Shown here: one piece after another, positions 17,608 to 25,639 of the stretch
How positions within the stretch are numbered: the first letter of the stretch is position 1
How the letters are laid out: every line of letters begins with the position of its first letter
Assembly: GCA_017543595.1 (NCBI GenBank)
Contig: JAFYFU010000122.1
Span: forward strand, 1 to 64,000
Reading direction: 5' to 3'
Length of the DNA: 64,000 bases
Source: Ruminococcus sp.
Lineage (GTDB): Bacteria; Bacillota; Clostridia; Oscillospirales; Ruminococcaceae
Translations under genes and position numbers: made by a program
The notes under the pieces: model-generated
Database searches by the model: none
Told to the model about the DNA's origin: nothing
What the model saw: only the letters and a program-made list of their open reading frames with translations

Positions 17608-19506
17608 ATGGAAACAAAACAGTTCAAGGCAGAGTCCAAAAGACTCCTCGAAATGATGATTCATTCAATCTATACACACAAGGAGATTTTCCTCAGAGAG
17701 CTTATTTCCAATGCAAGCGATGCAATAGACAAGCTCTACTTCAAATCCCTCACAGATGACAGCGTGGGCTTGAAAAAAGACGATTTCGCAGTATGGATAT
17801 ATACCGACAAGGACAGCCGTACACTTAAAATCACCGATAACGGCATAGGCATGACGGAAGAAGAACTCGAAAACAACCTCGGCACTATCGCAAACAGCGG
17901 TTCTCTCAAATTCAAGAGCGAAAACAAGCTTGACGAAGACAACCAGATAATCGGACAGTTCGGTGTAGGATTCTATTCCGCTTTCATGGTGGCAAAGAAA
18001 GTTACCGTAATCTCAAAGGCTTTCGGAAGCGACAAGGCTTACCGCTGGGAGTCCGAAGGTGTTGACGGCTACACAATCACGGAAGATGACAAGAAATCCG
18101 TGGGAACAGAAATTACCCTTGAACTCCTTGACGATACAGACGATGAAAAATACGGGGAATTTCTTGACGAATACAGAATAAAATCTTTGGTAAAAAAATA
18201 TTCCGACTATATCCGTTTCCCCATTAAAATGGAAGTTACACACAGCCGCCCCAAGGAACAGACCGAAGAAGAAAAAGAACAGAACAAGCCTCTTGAATAT
18301 GAAGATTATATAGAAGTTGAAACCCTCAACAGCATGGTTCCCCTCTGGAAGAAAAACAAAAACGAACTCAAAGAAGAAGATTACAAACATTTCTATACGG
18401 AGAAATTCTACGACTACAATGAGCCTATAAAATATGCCCATGTAAAAAATGAGGGTATGCCCTCATACAATGCGCTTTTGTATATCCCGTCAAAAGCTCC
18501 CTTTGACTATTACACAAAGGAATTTGAAAAGGGCTTGCAGCTTTATTCAAACGGCGTACTCATCATGGACAAATGTGCAGACCTGCTCCCCGATTATTTC
18601 AGCTTTGTAAAAGGTCTTGTTGATTCGGAGGATTTGTCGCTTAATATCTCCCGTGAGATACTCCAACATGACAGACAGCTTAAAGCTATCGCAAAGAGCA
18701 TTGAAAAGACCATAACCGCAGAGCTTAAAAAGATGCTCAAAAATGACCGTGAAAAATATGAAGAGTTCTGGAAAGCTTTCGGATTGCAGATTAAATTCGG
18801 CGTTTACAGCGATTTCGGCATGAACAAGGACAAGCTTCAAGATTTGCTCATGTTCACCTCCTCAAACGAAAACAAGCTTGTTACTCTTGACGAATATGTA
18901 ACCGCCATGAGAGAGGAACAGAAGTACATCTATTACGCTACGGGCGAAAATATTTCAAGAATTGAACATCTCCCGCAGACGGAACTCCTCAAAGACAAGG
19001 GCTATGAGATTCTTTACCTCACAGACAACGTTGACGAATTTGCAATAAAATCTCTCAACAAATACAAGGACAAGGAATTTAAGAACGTTTCCGCCGATGA
19101 CCTCGGAATTGAAGATACAGACAAAAAAGAGGAAATCAAGGCAAAAGAAGAAGAAAATTCCGATATGCTCAAAAATCTTGCCGATTCTCTTGAAGGAAAA
19201 GTTGAAAAGGTTATCCTCTCACAGAGACTTAAATCCCACCCCGTATGCCTCACAAGCGAGGGAGAAATTACCCTTGAAATGGAAAAAGTCCTCAACGCTA
19301 TGCCCACAGAACAGAAAGTTCACGCAAAGAGAGTGCTTGAAATAAATCCCGAACACGAAATATTCGAGAAACTCAAAGCCGTAAGCGACAACAAGGAAAA
19401 ACTTGCAAAATATGCAAAACTTCTCTATACGCAGGCACTTCTCATCGAAGGCATGAACATAGACGACCCCGTTGAATTTTCAAATCTCATCTGCGAACTT
19501 ATGTAA
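17608..19506 (+). CDS. htpG: Molecular chaperone HtpG (bacterial Hsp90)
   Basis: A 632-residue ATP-dependent chaperone, of normal length. The N-terminal GHKL ATPase shows ELISNASDA (ATP/Mg site), DNGIGM and [12 protein letters not shown] (lid and ATP-binding motifs); the middle domain includes the [10 protein letters not shown] motif with the catalytic Arg; the C-terminal dimerisation domain follows, without the eukaryotic MEEVD tail. ATG at 17608 has GGAG 11 nt upstream; the frame extends to a TTG at 17587 inside the operator region, which cannot be right. It stands alone, under the CIRCE/HrcA control described above, and ends at a strong hairpin. Confidence 0.97.
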   Translation: METKQFKAESKRLLEMMIHSIYTHKEIFLRELISNASDAIDKLYFKSLTDDSVGLKKDDFAVWIYTDKDSRTLKITDNGIGMTEEELENNLGTIANSGSLKFKSENKLDEDNQIIGQFGVGFYSAFMVAKKVTVISKAFGSDKAYRWESEGVDGYTITEDDKKSVGTEITLELLDDTDDEKYGEFLDEYRIKSLVKKYSDYIRFPIKMEVTHSRPKEQTEEEKEQNKPLEYEDYIEVETLNSMVPLWKKNKNELKEEDYKHFYTEKFYDYNEPIKYAHVKNEGMPSYNALLYIPSKAPFDYYTKEFEKGLQLYSNGVLIMDKCADLLPDYFSFVKGLVDSEDLSLNISREILQHDRQLKAIAKSIEKTITAELKKMLKNDREKYEEFWKAFGLQIKFGVYSDFGMNKDKLQDLLMFTSSNENKLVTLDEYVTAMREEQKYIYYATGENISRIEHLPQTELLKDKGYEILYLTDNVDEFAIKSLNKYKDKEFKNVSADDLGIEDTDKKEEIKAKEEENSDMLKNLADSLEGKVEKVILSQRLKSHPVCLTSEGEITLEMEKVLNAMPTEQKVHAKRVLEINPEHEIFEKLKAVSDNKEKLAKYAKLLYTQALLIEGMNIDDPVEFSNLICELM

Positions 19507-19513
19507 TTTAAAA

Positions 19514-19545
19514 AAATCCCGTTATTGCAACGGGATTTTATTTTT
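19514..19545 (+). terminator. htpG terminator
   Basis: AAATCCCGTT (19514-19523), loop ATTGC, AACGGGATTT (19529-19538), U-rich tract after. Confidence 0.93.
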
Positions 19546-19599
19546 TATTTAACTTTATGATTTAAGATTATTTTAAGGGAAACAAGTTATTATATATAC

Positions 19600-19677
19600 A
19601 GGATTTAACAAATCCTCCCAATTCTCCCCCTTATTTTTATCCCCCTCTCTATGACCTGCATTTAATGCAGGTTTTTT
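19600..19677 (+). ncRNA. Candidate C-rich small regulatory RNA
   Basis: Between htpG and the AraC gene lies a segment shaped like a Gram-positive trans-acting sRNA. It has a 5' hairpin AGGATTT/AAATCCT (19600-19617), a single-stranded stretch with three C-rich blocks (CCTCCC, CTCCCCC, CCCCCTCTC at 19614-19650), and a Rho-independent terminator CCTGCAT/ATGCAGG plus U6 (19655-19677). The C-rich blocks are complementary to Shine-Dalgarno sequences, as in FsrA- or RsaE-type RNAs. A weak -10-like TATATA lies at 19593-19598 without a good -35 box. There is no open frame. Existence as a separate transcript is inference. Confidence 0.4.
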
Positions 19678-19678
19678 C

Positions 19679-19707
19679 TTGCTTACTTATTATATTTATG
19701 TTATAAT
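19679..19707 (+). promoter_or_regulatory. Possible promoter of the AraC-family gene
   Basis: TTGCTT (19679-19684), 17-bp spacer, TATAAT (19702-19707). The start point would be only about 11 nt before the ATG and would leave little room for the ribosome binding site, so either the message is nearly leaderless or the true promoter is elsewhere. Confidence 0.4.
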
Positions 19708-19724
19708 CATTGAGAGGTGATAAC

Positions 19725-20537
19725 ATGAAAATATACGAAATAGAAATAAACTGCCGAAGAAGCTTTTCTCTTTCAGACAATACAAAAGAGGATACAATGC
19801 TCTATTTTTTCAAAACTCCCGTGACCTATGTGCTTGACGGGAGAGAAATAAAATCTGAAAATATCTCCGCAATAGTATACAGTCCGAGAACAAAAATCCA
19901 CATACGCTCACTTAACGGAACAAACATAAAGTTTGACTATGTGCGTTTAAGGCTTACACCTGCGGAAAGACATTATGCAGCATCTAAAAATATAAATTTT
20001 GACATTCCCGTAATTTTAAATGACGATTTTGTAATATCCTCCGTATTCAAGAACATGAAAACAGAATCAACCAAAAACGGAAAATATATGAATGAATTTC
20101 TTGAACTTTCAATGCGTATGATAATGATATGCCTGAGTGAAGCCGAACCTGCGGAAGATGACGATATCAGAATAAAAACAGACGTTCCGAAATACGCAAA
20201 GCTTAAATCCCTGCGTGAACAGGTCTACGAAAATCCAACAAGACTTTGGGATATTGAATTAATCTGCAAAAGGCTGTGCATAAGCAGAACATATTTTCAC
20301 AGAATATATTCCGCCGCATTCGGAGTGACTTTCCGACAGGACGTTATTGAAAGCAAACTGCTTTTAGCCTCCGATTTGCTTGTATCAACGGATTTATCCG
20401 TAAGTGAAATAGCAGAAAAATGCGGATACGAAAGCGATTCGTATTTTATGCAGCAGTTCCGTAAACATAAGGGCTGTACTCCGACACAGTACAGAAGAAA
20501 ATCCGAGGACGGAAATATTGACTTTACGGAAGAATAA
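19725..20537 (+). CDS. AraC-family transcriptional regulator
   Basis: A 270-residue regulator. The first ~150 residues form a cupin-like sensory region with no clear ligand motif. The C-terminal ~100 residues (about 165-265) hold the two helix-turn-helix units of AraC/XylS proteins: ELICKRLCISRTYFHRIY and then SVSEIAEKCGYESDSYFMQQF with the conserved GCTPTQYR end. ATG at 19725 has GAGGTG 5 nt upstream; a TTG in frame 15 nt earlier is less likely. It is next to the glycerophosphodiesterase gene but convergent with it, so a regulatory link is not implied. The target is unknown; sugar or stress genes are common for this class. Confidence 0.9.
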   Translation: MKIYEIEINCRRSFSLSDNTKEDTMLYFFKTPVTYVLDGREIKSENISAIVYSPRTKIHIRSLNGTNIKFDYVRLRLTPAERHYAASKNINFDIPVILNDDFVISSVFKNMKTESTKNGKYMNEFLELSMRMIMICLSEAEPAEDDDIRIKTDVPKYAKLKSLREQVYENPTRLWDIELICKRLCISRTYFHRIYSAAFGVTFRQDVIESKLLLASDLLVSTDLSVSEIAEKCGYESDSYFMQQFRKHKGCTPTQYRRKSEDGNIDFTEE

Positions 20538-20596
20538 CTATTCAGGAAAAACATAACAAAAATTAATATTATTTAAATTAGCATGACAATCTCCTG

Positions 20597-22414
20597 TTAT
20601 TTTCCGAAAACGGTTTTAAGAACGGTTATTACTTTTTCGCTTACTTTGTCGGAATAGACTATTTCAGCGGTTTTGTCGGGGGCATTTGTGATTATATTAT
20701 CAACTCCGAGGGCTATCATTTTTTCTATATCTGATTTTGTGTCAACGGTCCAGACAAAAATTCTCTTTCCGTTCTGATGTGCATTGTTTACAACAGTGTG
20801 ATTCACAAAGATATAATTCATACTCAAAGCGTCTATATATTTCAGCTTTGTAAAGGCGATTGTTGTGGCGACATTTGCGATGATACCCGTTTTTATATGC
20901 GGATTTGCCTTTTTGACATATTTAAGGGCATTATAGGAAAAAGAAGTTACGTAGCATGAATTTTCAATGCCGTATTCCTCGATTATTTCAGCGGTTTTTT
21001 CTGCGGCAAGCTTTACATTTCCCACATCTTTAATTTCAATGTTGAAATTTATATCATCTCCGAATTTTTCAACAACATCTGAAAATAAGACTATTTTTGC
21101 ATCTGAAAATTCCCCCGTTTTTCCGAACCAGCTTCCTGCGGAAAATTTTTGCAGTTCTTCATATGTATAGTCGCTTATTTTTCCGTGTCCGTCAGTAGTC
21201 CTCTCAATGGTCTTGTCATGAAATACAACAAGCTGTGCATCTTTTGTAAGCTGTACATCAAGTTCGATATAATCCGCACCGCTGTCAAGTGCCGCCTCAA
21301 ATGCATACATTGTATTTTCGGGGGCAACTTTTGAAAATCCCCTGTGTGCGGTTATTTTTGTTTTGGTTAATATTCCCGAATTGAAATTTATATTCCCCTC
21401 ATAAAGTGCCGAAAAATAAGAAGTGTTGAGACTGATTCCGAGAACGGCTACGACAGCAACAAAGACGATTTTCTGACGTTTTTCCCACTTTTTGTGACCT
21501 TTGTCGGGCATGGTGAGTTTTTCAAAGGGTGAAACGTCCTCAAAAAATCCCTCTGTTATCCTGAACATTACAACAGGGGCGGAAATAAATCCCGAAACCG
21601 CCGAAAATATTCTGCCCTCGTACTGCAAGACTTTAAGGGAGGATATAAGTGCTTTCTGAGGCTTTGAAAAGCCTTTTATTATCAGGAATACCACAAAGCT
21701 TATGATAAATGTTATAACTACCGCAGTCGCAAGCATGGCAAGACTCCAAAATATTATTGAAACTGCCGTCTTAAATTTCTTTTTTGATATGAGTTTCTTG
21801 CTTTGCCTTGAACAGTCCGTAAAGCTTCTGTCCGTCAGCACAAGAAAATGCAGGCTGTAACATCTGTTTACTATTATAACTATAAACAAAATCTGCAAGA
21901 CTATATATACGGCTATTGCAGTTTCGCTCCCGAAAGAACGGAAAATGCGTTTGAGAGAAGGCATAAGGGGCGATACAAATACTCCCGATGAAACCGTAAA
22001 CTGTGCAATCGGCATATATATCATGAAAAATAAAAATTTGAATATTCCCATTCCCCTGAAAGCTTTTTTAAATGCACTAAGACCCGTCCGCATCATTCCG
22101 TCAGAGGTGAGTTTTTCCCTGTTCTTGAATGACGAAAAACAAGCCGCAAGCGCAGACAATTCCACAAAAGAAAAAAATCCTATGCAGAAAAGCATTATAA
22201 ATATAAACAAAATCGTCACGGGCTGTTTAAGATATACATTCAGACGCTCATCTGAAAGATATTTTATTCCCGATACTTTCATGGCAAGCTTTATAAGCAG
22301 AAAAAGAACAGGTGTTCCTATTATTGTCAGCAGAAAGCGGTATATAATTTCAAATGCCATAAAATGCGGAAACGCACAGACAAAAGTTTTTAAAGACCCG
22401 AAAAATTTTCTCAT
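20597..22414 (-). CDS. Membrane-anchored glycerophosphodiester phosphodiesterase
   Basis: A 605-residue two-part protein. Residues 1-330 form a polytopic membrane domain (about seven helices) of the kind found fused to GdpD in Firmicutes (GPDPase_memb). Residues 350-590 form a TIM-barrel GDPD domain with the signature ITAHRGFSKVAPENTMYAFEAA, the metal-binding pair ELDVQLT and the second His in VVFHDKTIERTTDG. It should hydrolyse glycerophosphodiesters (from phospholipids or teichoic acids) to glycerol-3-phosphate and an alcohol, probably on the outer face. ATG at 22414 has GGTGAT just upstream; the longer frame begins with TTG. Single gene with its own promoter. Confidence 0.9.
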   Translation of the reverse strand: MRKFFGSLKTFVCAFPHFMAFEIIYRFLLTIIGTPVLFLLIKLAMKVSGIKYLSDERLNVYLKQPVTILFIFIMLFCIGFFSFVELSALAACFSSFKNREKLTSDGMMRTGLSAFKKAFRGMGIFKFLFFMIYMPIAQFTVSSGVFVSPLMPSLKRIFRSFGSETAIAVYIVLQILFIVIIVNRCYSLHFLVLTDRSFTDCSRQSKKLISKKKFKTAVSIIFWSLAMLATAVVITFIISFVVFLIIKGFSKPQKALISSLKVLQYEGRIFSAVSGFISAPVVMFRITEGFFEDVSPFEKLTMPDKGHKKWEKRQKIVFVAVVAVLGISLNTSYFSALYEGNINFNSGILTKTKITAHRGFSKVAPENTMYAFEAALDSGADYIELDVQLTKDAQLVVFHDKTIERTTDGHGKISDYTYEELQKFSAGSWFGKTGEFSDAKIVLFSDVVEKFGDDINFNIEIKDVGNVKLAAEKTAEIIEEYGIENSCYVTSFSYNALKYVKKANPHIKTGIIANVATTIAFTKLKYIDALSMNYIFVNHTVVNNAHQNGKRIFVWTVDTKSDIEKMIALGVDNIITNAPDKTAEIVYSDKVSEKVITVLKTVFGK

Positions 22415-22449
22415 AACATCACCAATAAACAAAAAAATACATCATTAAC

Positions 22450-22478
22450 AGTATATATCCAAATTTTCCGAATGTCAA
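22450..22478 (-). promoter_or_regulatory. Promoter of the glycerophosphodiesterase gene
   Basis: Minus-strand TTGACA (22473-22478), 17-bp spacer, TATACT (22450-22455). Confidence 0.8.
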
Positions 22479-22524
22479 TATTTCACGTATTTAATATTTT
22501 TTTTATTTTAAATCAAAAAAACAC

Positions 22525-22553
22525 TTGACTTTTTAATTATAAAATGCTATAAT
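22525..22553 (+). promoter_or_regulatory. tRNA-Thr promoter
   Basis: TTGACT (22525-22530), 17-bp spacer, extended -10 TGCTATAAT (TATAAT 22548-22553). The start point would be about 10 nt before the mature tRNA. Confidence 0.88.
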
Positions 22554-22569
22554 ATTACTTGTCAGTTAT

Positions 22570-22645
22570 GCTTGTGTAGCACAGTTGGTAGTGCAGCTCA
22601 TTCGTAATGAGCAGGTCGCAGGTTCGAGTCCCGTCACAAGCTCCA
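22570..22645 (+). tRNA. tRNA-Thr (anticodon CGT)
   Basis: A 76-nt cloverleaf with encoded CCA. The acceptor stem is GCTTGTG/CACAAGC, the D-arm GCAC...GTGC, the anticodon stem GCTCA/TGAGC with loop TTCGTAA. Loop positions 34-36 read CGT, which decodes ACG (Thr). The T-arm is GCAGG-TTCGAGT-CCCGT, with one A-C mismatch in the stem where a G-C pair is usual. It stands alone, with its own promoter and terminator. Confidence 0.95.
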
Positions 22646-22647
22646 AA

Positions 22648-22675
22648 AAGCCACCCATACAGGGTGGCTTTCTTT
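22648..22675. terminator. Bidirectional terminator between tRNA-Thr and the permease gene
   Basis: AAGCCACCC (22648-22656) / GGGTGGCTT (22662-22670), with T-rich tracts on both strands. It serves the tRNA and the convergent permease gene, whose stop codon overlaps its edge. Confidence 0.88.
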
Positions 22676-23780
22676 ATATAAAAATATTTATCAAGAGAAG
22701 AACTGCAAGCATTGGGAATCCCACAGCCGAAAACGCAAGCATATATCTTTTTGAATCCGCTCCCTCAGATTTGCTGTAAAACTGATATGATATAAGGCTT
22801 GCAAGAGAGGCTATAAGCGTTCCAAGTCCGCCTATATTCACACCAAGCAGAAGTTTAAGTCCCTCACCTGAAAATCCCGAAAGCATTACCGCCGCAGGAA
22901 CGTTACTGATAACCTGCGAAAGCAGGGCTGAAACAAGAATTTCCCGTCCCGAAAGTATTTCAGAAAAGAAATCTGATACTGTTTCTATTCGTGAAATATT
23001 TCCTACGAACACAAAGAAGCACACAAAAGTAAACAAAAGCGCATAGTCTACTTTAATTAAAAGTTTTCTGTCAAATATCAATGCAGTCACAACAGCTATG
23101 ATAAAGCACACATAATCAGGTATGAATCTGAATACCGTCAGAATACATATTATAAATAGTATACTGTATGCGGCTGAAAGTTTCAAGTTTATATTTATAT
23201 CTTTACTGTCGTGATTTCTGCACGGAGTTTTCGGCAAAAGAAACGTAAGAAATATAAGCAATACTATGCTTATAATTCCCGTGGGAAGCGTTGTTTTAAC
23301 AAAATCGAAGGCAGTAAGCTTATATTCATCATAAAGATAAATATTCTGCGGATTTCCGACAGGTGTCATCATACTGCCGAGATTTGCCGCAGCAGTTTCA
23401 AGAACTATCGTAATTATCCGTGATTTTTCATCTTTTATATGTTCAAAAGTCAAAATGGTCAGCGGTACAAAGGTTATAAGTGCAACATCATTGGTTACAA
23501 GCATTGACGAGAAAAAACATACACATACAAAAAGAAGTCCTAATTTTCTTACATTTCCCGATTTTGTGAGAATAATATCCGTGAGTTTTTCAAAAATCCC
23601 CGTACTTCTCAGACCTGCAACGGAAAGCATAAGTGCAAAAAGCTGTATCAGTACGGCACGGTTGCAGTAACCTGCATATTTTTCGTCAGGCGGTACAATG
23701 AAAACCGTTATCACCGCCAATATAAAAGCTATGACAAGAACCGTCTGTGATTTGCAAAAAGATTTTATTTTTTTAATCAT
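22674..23780 (-). CDS. SLC13/ArsB-NhaD-type ion or anion permease
   Basis: A 368-residue membrane protein with about ten helices from the ion-transporter superfamily that contains ArsB, NhaD and citrate permeases. The family marks are the repeated re-entrant motifs: VTNDVALITFVPL (near 96-108) with PVGNPQNIYLY (near 140), and in the second half QVISNVPAAVMLSGFSGEGLKLLLGVNIGGLGT (near 285-317). The N-P-Q-N motif is characteristic. It is shorter than ArsB (about 430). The substrate (a dicarboxylate, arsenite, or Na+/H+) is not readable. Convergent with tRNA-Thr; promoter at 23814-23842. Confidence 0.86.
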   Translation of the reverse strand: MIKKIKSFCKSQTVLVIAFILAVITVFIVPPDEKYAGYCNRAVLIQLFALMLSVAGLRSTGIFEKLTDIILTKSGNVRKLGLLFVCVCFFSSMLVTNDVALITFVPLTILTFEHIKDEKSRIITIVLETAAANLGSMMTPVGNPQNIYLYDEYKLTAFDFVKTTLPTGIISIVLLIFLTFLLPKTPCRNHDSKDININLKLSAAYSILFIICILTVFRFIPDYVCFIIAVVTALIFDRKLLIKVDYALLFTFVCFFVFVGNISRIETVSDFFSEILSGREILVSALLSQVISNVPAAVMLSGFSGEGLKLLLGVNIGGLGTLIASLASLISYQFYSKSEGADSKRYMLAFSAVGFPMLAVLLLINIFI

Positions 23781-23813
23781 ACATCATATACCTCCATTTA
23801 TTTTGCCTATATG

Positions 23814-23842
23814 ATGATAACGCAAATTCAGGCTTTTGTCAA
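23814..23842 (-). promoter_or_regulatory. Promoter of the permease gene
   Basis: Minus-strand TTGACA (23837-23842), 17-bp spacer, TATCAT (23814-23819). Confidence 0.72.
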
Positions 23843-23882
23843 TGAAAATATAAAAATTTTTGTAAATTATTCAGAATAGTAC

Positions 23883-23911
23883 TTGACAAATAAGAAAAAA
23901 CAGTCTATAAT
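23883..23911 (+). promoter_or_regulatory. birA promoter (full consensus)
   Basis: TTGACA (23883-23888), exactly 17 bp, TATAAT (23906-23911). Such a strong promoter for a low-abundance enzyme fits a unit that is throttled downstream by the leader RNA. Confidence 0.9.
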
Positions 23912-23917
23912 TTAATT

Positions 23918-24061
23918 GTAAATGTGTTGTGTCTTGCTCTCCGAAAGGGGACGACAGCGAAAATTATAATACAAACACATTTTTTTCATATTTCACCATA
24001 CCCCGACAGGGGACGAAAAAGGACGGGGTTACCGTCCTTTATTTATTTTCAGGAGAAAAAC
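23918..24061 (+). promoter_or_regulatory. Structured birA leader RNA with terminator/antiterminator (candidate riboswitch or attenuator)
   Basis: A ~144-nt leader. A long outer stem joins 23920-23930 (AAATGTGTTGT) to 23971-23982. Inside is a hairpin CTCC-GAAA-GGGG followed by ACGA (23939-23954). A near copy, CCCC-GACA-GGGG-ACGA, recurs at 24001-24016; 14 of 16 bases match. A terminator-like hairpin GGACGG/CCGTCC (24021-24037) with a U-rich tail (24038-24049) comes next, then AGGAG and the birA ATG. ACCCCG (24000-24005) can instead pair with CGGGGT (24024-24029), which would break the terminator. The three pairings are mutually exclusive, a typical switch layout. It matches no riboswitch class I can name. 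Confidence 0.6.
24021..24049 (+). terminator. Attenuator hairpin in the birA leader
   Basis: GGACGG (24021-24026), loop GGTTA, CCGTCC (24032-24037), then a U-rich tract broken by single As. It ends 12 nt before birA, inside the leader rather than after a gene. Confidence 0.65.
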
Positions 24062-25033
24062 ATGGATATTAAAAAAATTATTTTGGAAAAATTAGCCGTT
24101 TCGGGAGATAAATACATATCGGGTGCCGAACTCGCAAGAACTATTGAAGTCAGCAGAAATGCCGTCTGGAAAGCCGTTAAAAGCCTTGAAAATGACGGCT
24201 TTTCAATAGAATCCGTAACTTCAAAGGGTTACAGGCTCTCCGAAAACAATAATAAACTCAGTGAAGAAATAATAAAATGTTTTGGAGAATCGGAAAGAAA
24301 TATAATCGTCCTCGATGAAATTGATTCAACAAACAACTATGCAAAAAAACTTGCATCGCAGGGTGCGGAAAACGGTACTGCCGTAATTGCTGACAGGCAG
24401 ACGGCAGGCAAGGGCAGAATGGGCAGAAATTTTGTTTCTCCGTCAGGGTGCGGAGTTTACATAAGCATAATAACAAGGCCTAAATTCAGCATGGAAACTG
24501 TTTCTCTGATAACTTCCGCCATAGCCGTTGCGACTGCAAATGCCGTTGAAAATCTCTGCGATGAACCCGTAAAAATACAATGGGTAAATGATTTGTACAT
24601 GAATAACAAAAAAATCTGCGGTATTCTAACGGAAGCCTCAATGGGTCTTGAAATGCGTTCCCTTGATTACGCTGTAATAGGCATAGGAATAAATGTAAGA
24701 AAAAACAATGAATTTGATGAGGAACTCAAAAAAAGAGCAGCTTCAATTGAAGAATGTACAGGTAAAAAAATTGACAGAAACCGCCTGTGTGCGGAAATTT
24801 TAAAACAGGCTGAAATATGCCTTGAAAATATTGAAAACCGTGAATATATAAAAGAATACAGCAGGAGAGAACTCCTCACGGGCAACAGGATAACTGCCAT
24901 GCATGGAAATACAAAAATAGAAGGCTTTGCCGAGGGAATCGACAAAAATGCCTGCCTTATCGTAAGGCTTGACAACGGTTCGGTAATACATTTAAGTTCG
25001 GGCGAGGCAAACAAATGCAGAATAAGCGATTAA
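24062..25033 (+). CDS. birA: Biotin-protein ligase with DNA-binding domain (BirA)
   Basis: A 323-residue bifunctional enzyme. The N-terminal winged helix (about 1-65; SGAELARTIEVSRNAVWKAVKSL) binds DNA, so the protein can also act as the biotin repressor. The catalytic domain (about 80-255) has DEIDSTNNYAK, the biotinyl-adenylate loop KGRMGRNFVSP, the KIQWVNDLY segment with the key Lys, and a GIGINV strand. An SH3-like C-terminal domain (about 270-320) completes the protein. It attaches biotin to carrier domains such as the AccB subunit working with the acc genes at 61.7-64 kb. ATG at 24062 follows AGGAG; the frame stays open for 46 codons upstream through the leader, which must not be taken as coding. 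Confidence 0.95.
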   Translation: MDIKKIILEKLAVSGDKYISGAELARTIEVSRNAVWKAVKSLENDGFSIESVTSKGYRLSENNNKLSEEIIKCFGESERNIIVLDEIDSTNNYAKKLASQGAENGTAVIADRQTAGKGRMGRNFVSPSGCGVYISIITRPKFSMETVSLITSAIAVATANAVENLCDEPVKIQWVNDLYMNNKKICGILTEASMGLEMRSLDYAVIGIGINVRKNNEFDEELKKRAASIEECTGKKIDRNRLCAEILKQAEICLENIENREYIKEYSRRELLTGNRITAMHGNTKIEGFAEGIDKNACLIVRLDNGSVIHLSSGEANKCRISD

Positions 25034-25075
25034 TAAAATGCATAATATCCGAGTTATAAAGCAATTCCGAATTAA

Positions 25076-25105
25076 AAAAGCTCCCTGTTACGGGAGCTTT
25101 TATGT
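25076..25105. terminator. Bidirectional terminator between birA and the oxidoreductase operon
   Basis: AAAAGCTCCC (25076-25085) / GGGAGCTTTT (25092-25101), loop TGTTAC. It has A/T tracts on both sides and lies between two convergent stop codons. Confidence 0.92.
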
Positions 25106-25639
25106 TTAGCTGTTCATGCCGATTTCAATAGCCTTGAAATTGTTGGGAATAAGTGCAGCCTTTTTCGGGGGAACTACCTTTTCGATAGCTTTTTTCATTG
25201 TGTCAAGAGAACAGATTCCTGTTTCTTTGAGAAGTTTTCCGAGGAGAATGATATTTGAACCGCCCTTTAAAGCGTTGTCGTCCGCAAGCTGCTGTGACGG
25301 AATACCGAAAAGCTGTATATCGGTTCTGTTAGTGCTTGCGTCAATAAGTGTGCTGTCGAAAAATACCTTTCCGCCTGCACGAACTTCGGGTACAAACTTA
25401 TCAAAAGAGGGCTGATTCATAACAACGAGTATATCGGGAGTGAGTACCAGCGGAGAACCAATAGGTTCATCGGAGATACATACGGAACAGTTACAAGTAC
25501 CGCCACGCATTTCAGGACCGTAAGAGGGAAGCCATGAAAGTTCCTTATCGTCCATAAGTCCGCAGTATGCGAGGATTTTTCCTGCAAAGAGGATACCCTG
25601 TCCGCCGAAACCTGCGAGAAGTATTTCAGTAGTAGCCAT
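25106..25639 (-). CDS. 2-oxoacid:ferredoxin oxidoreductase, gamma subunit
   Basis: A 177-residue gamma subunit of a four-subunit ketoacid:ferredoxin oxidoreductase. It starts with the family motif LLAGFGGQGILFAGKILA and includes SYGPEMRGGTCNCSV, which shapes the CoA/substrate channel. The complex oxidatively decarboxylates a 2-oxoacid to the acyl-CoA and reduces ferredoxin, or runs in reverse for amino-acid synthesis. The ATG overlaps the beta-subunit stop codon by one base (TAATG), so translation is coupled. It is the last gene of the operon that starts at 28494. Branched-chain 2-oxoacids (Vor) or 2-oxoglutarate (Kor) are the likely substrates; sequence reading cannot separate them. Confidence 0.92.
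   Translation of the reverse strand: MATTEILLAGFGGQGILFAGKILAYCGLMDDKELSWLPSYGPEMRGGTCNCSVCISDEPIGSPLVLTPDILVVMNQPSFDKFVPEVRAGGKVFFDSTLIDASTNRTDIQLFGIPSQQLADDNALKGGSNIILLGKLLKETGICSLDTMKKAIEKVVPPKKAALIPNNFKAIEIGMNS

Noticed and set aside
23939..24016. Guanidine (mini-ykkC) riboswitch in the birA leader
   Set aside because: The GGGGACGA blocks are not followed by the CC-rich strand needed to close the ACGR hairpin loops of that class; the pairing here is with the preceding C-rich strand.
23924..24061. In-frame upstream extension of birA (46 codons)
   Set aside because: It lies in the structured leader behind the promoter; homologues start at the winged-helix domain, and AGGAG stands directly before the ATG at 24062.
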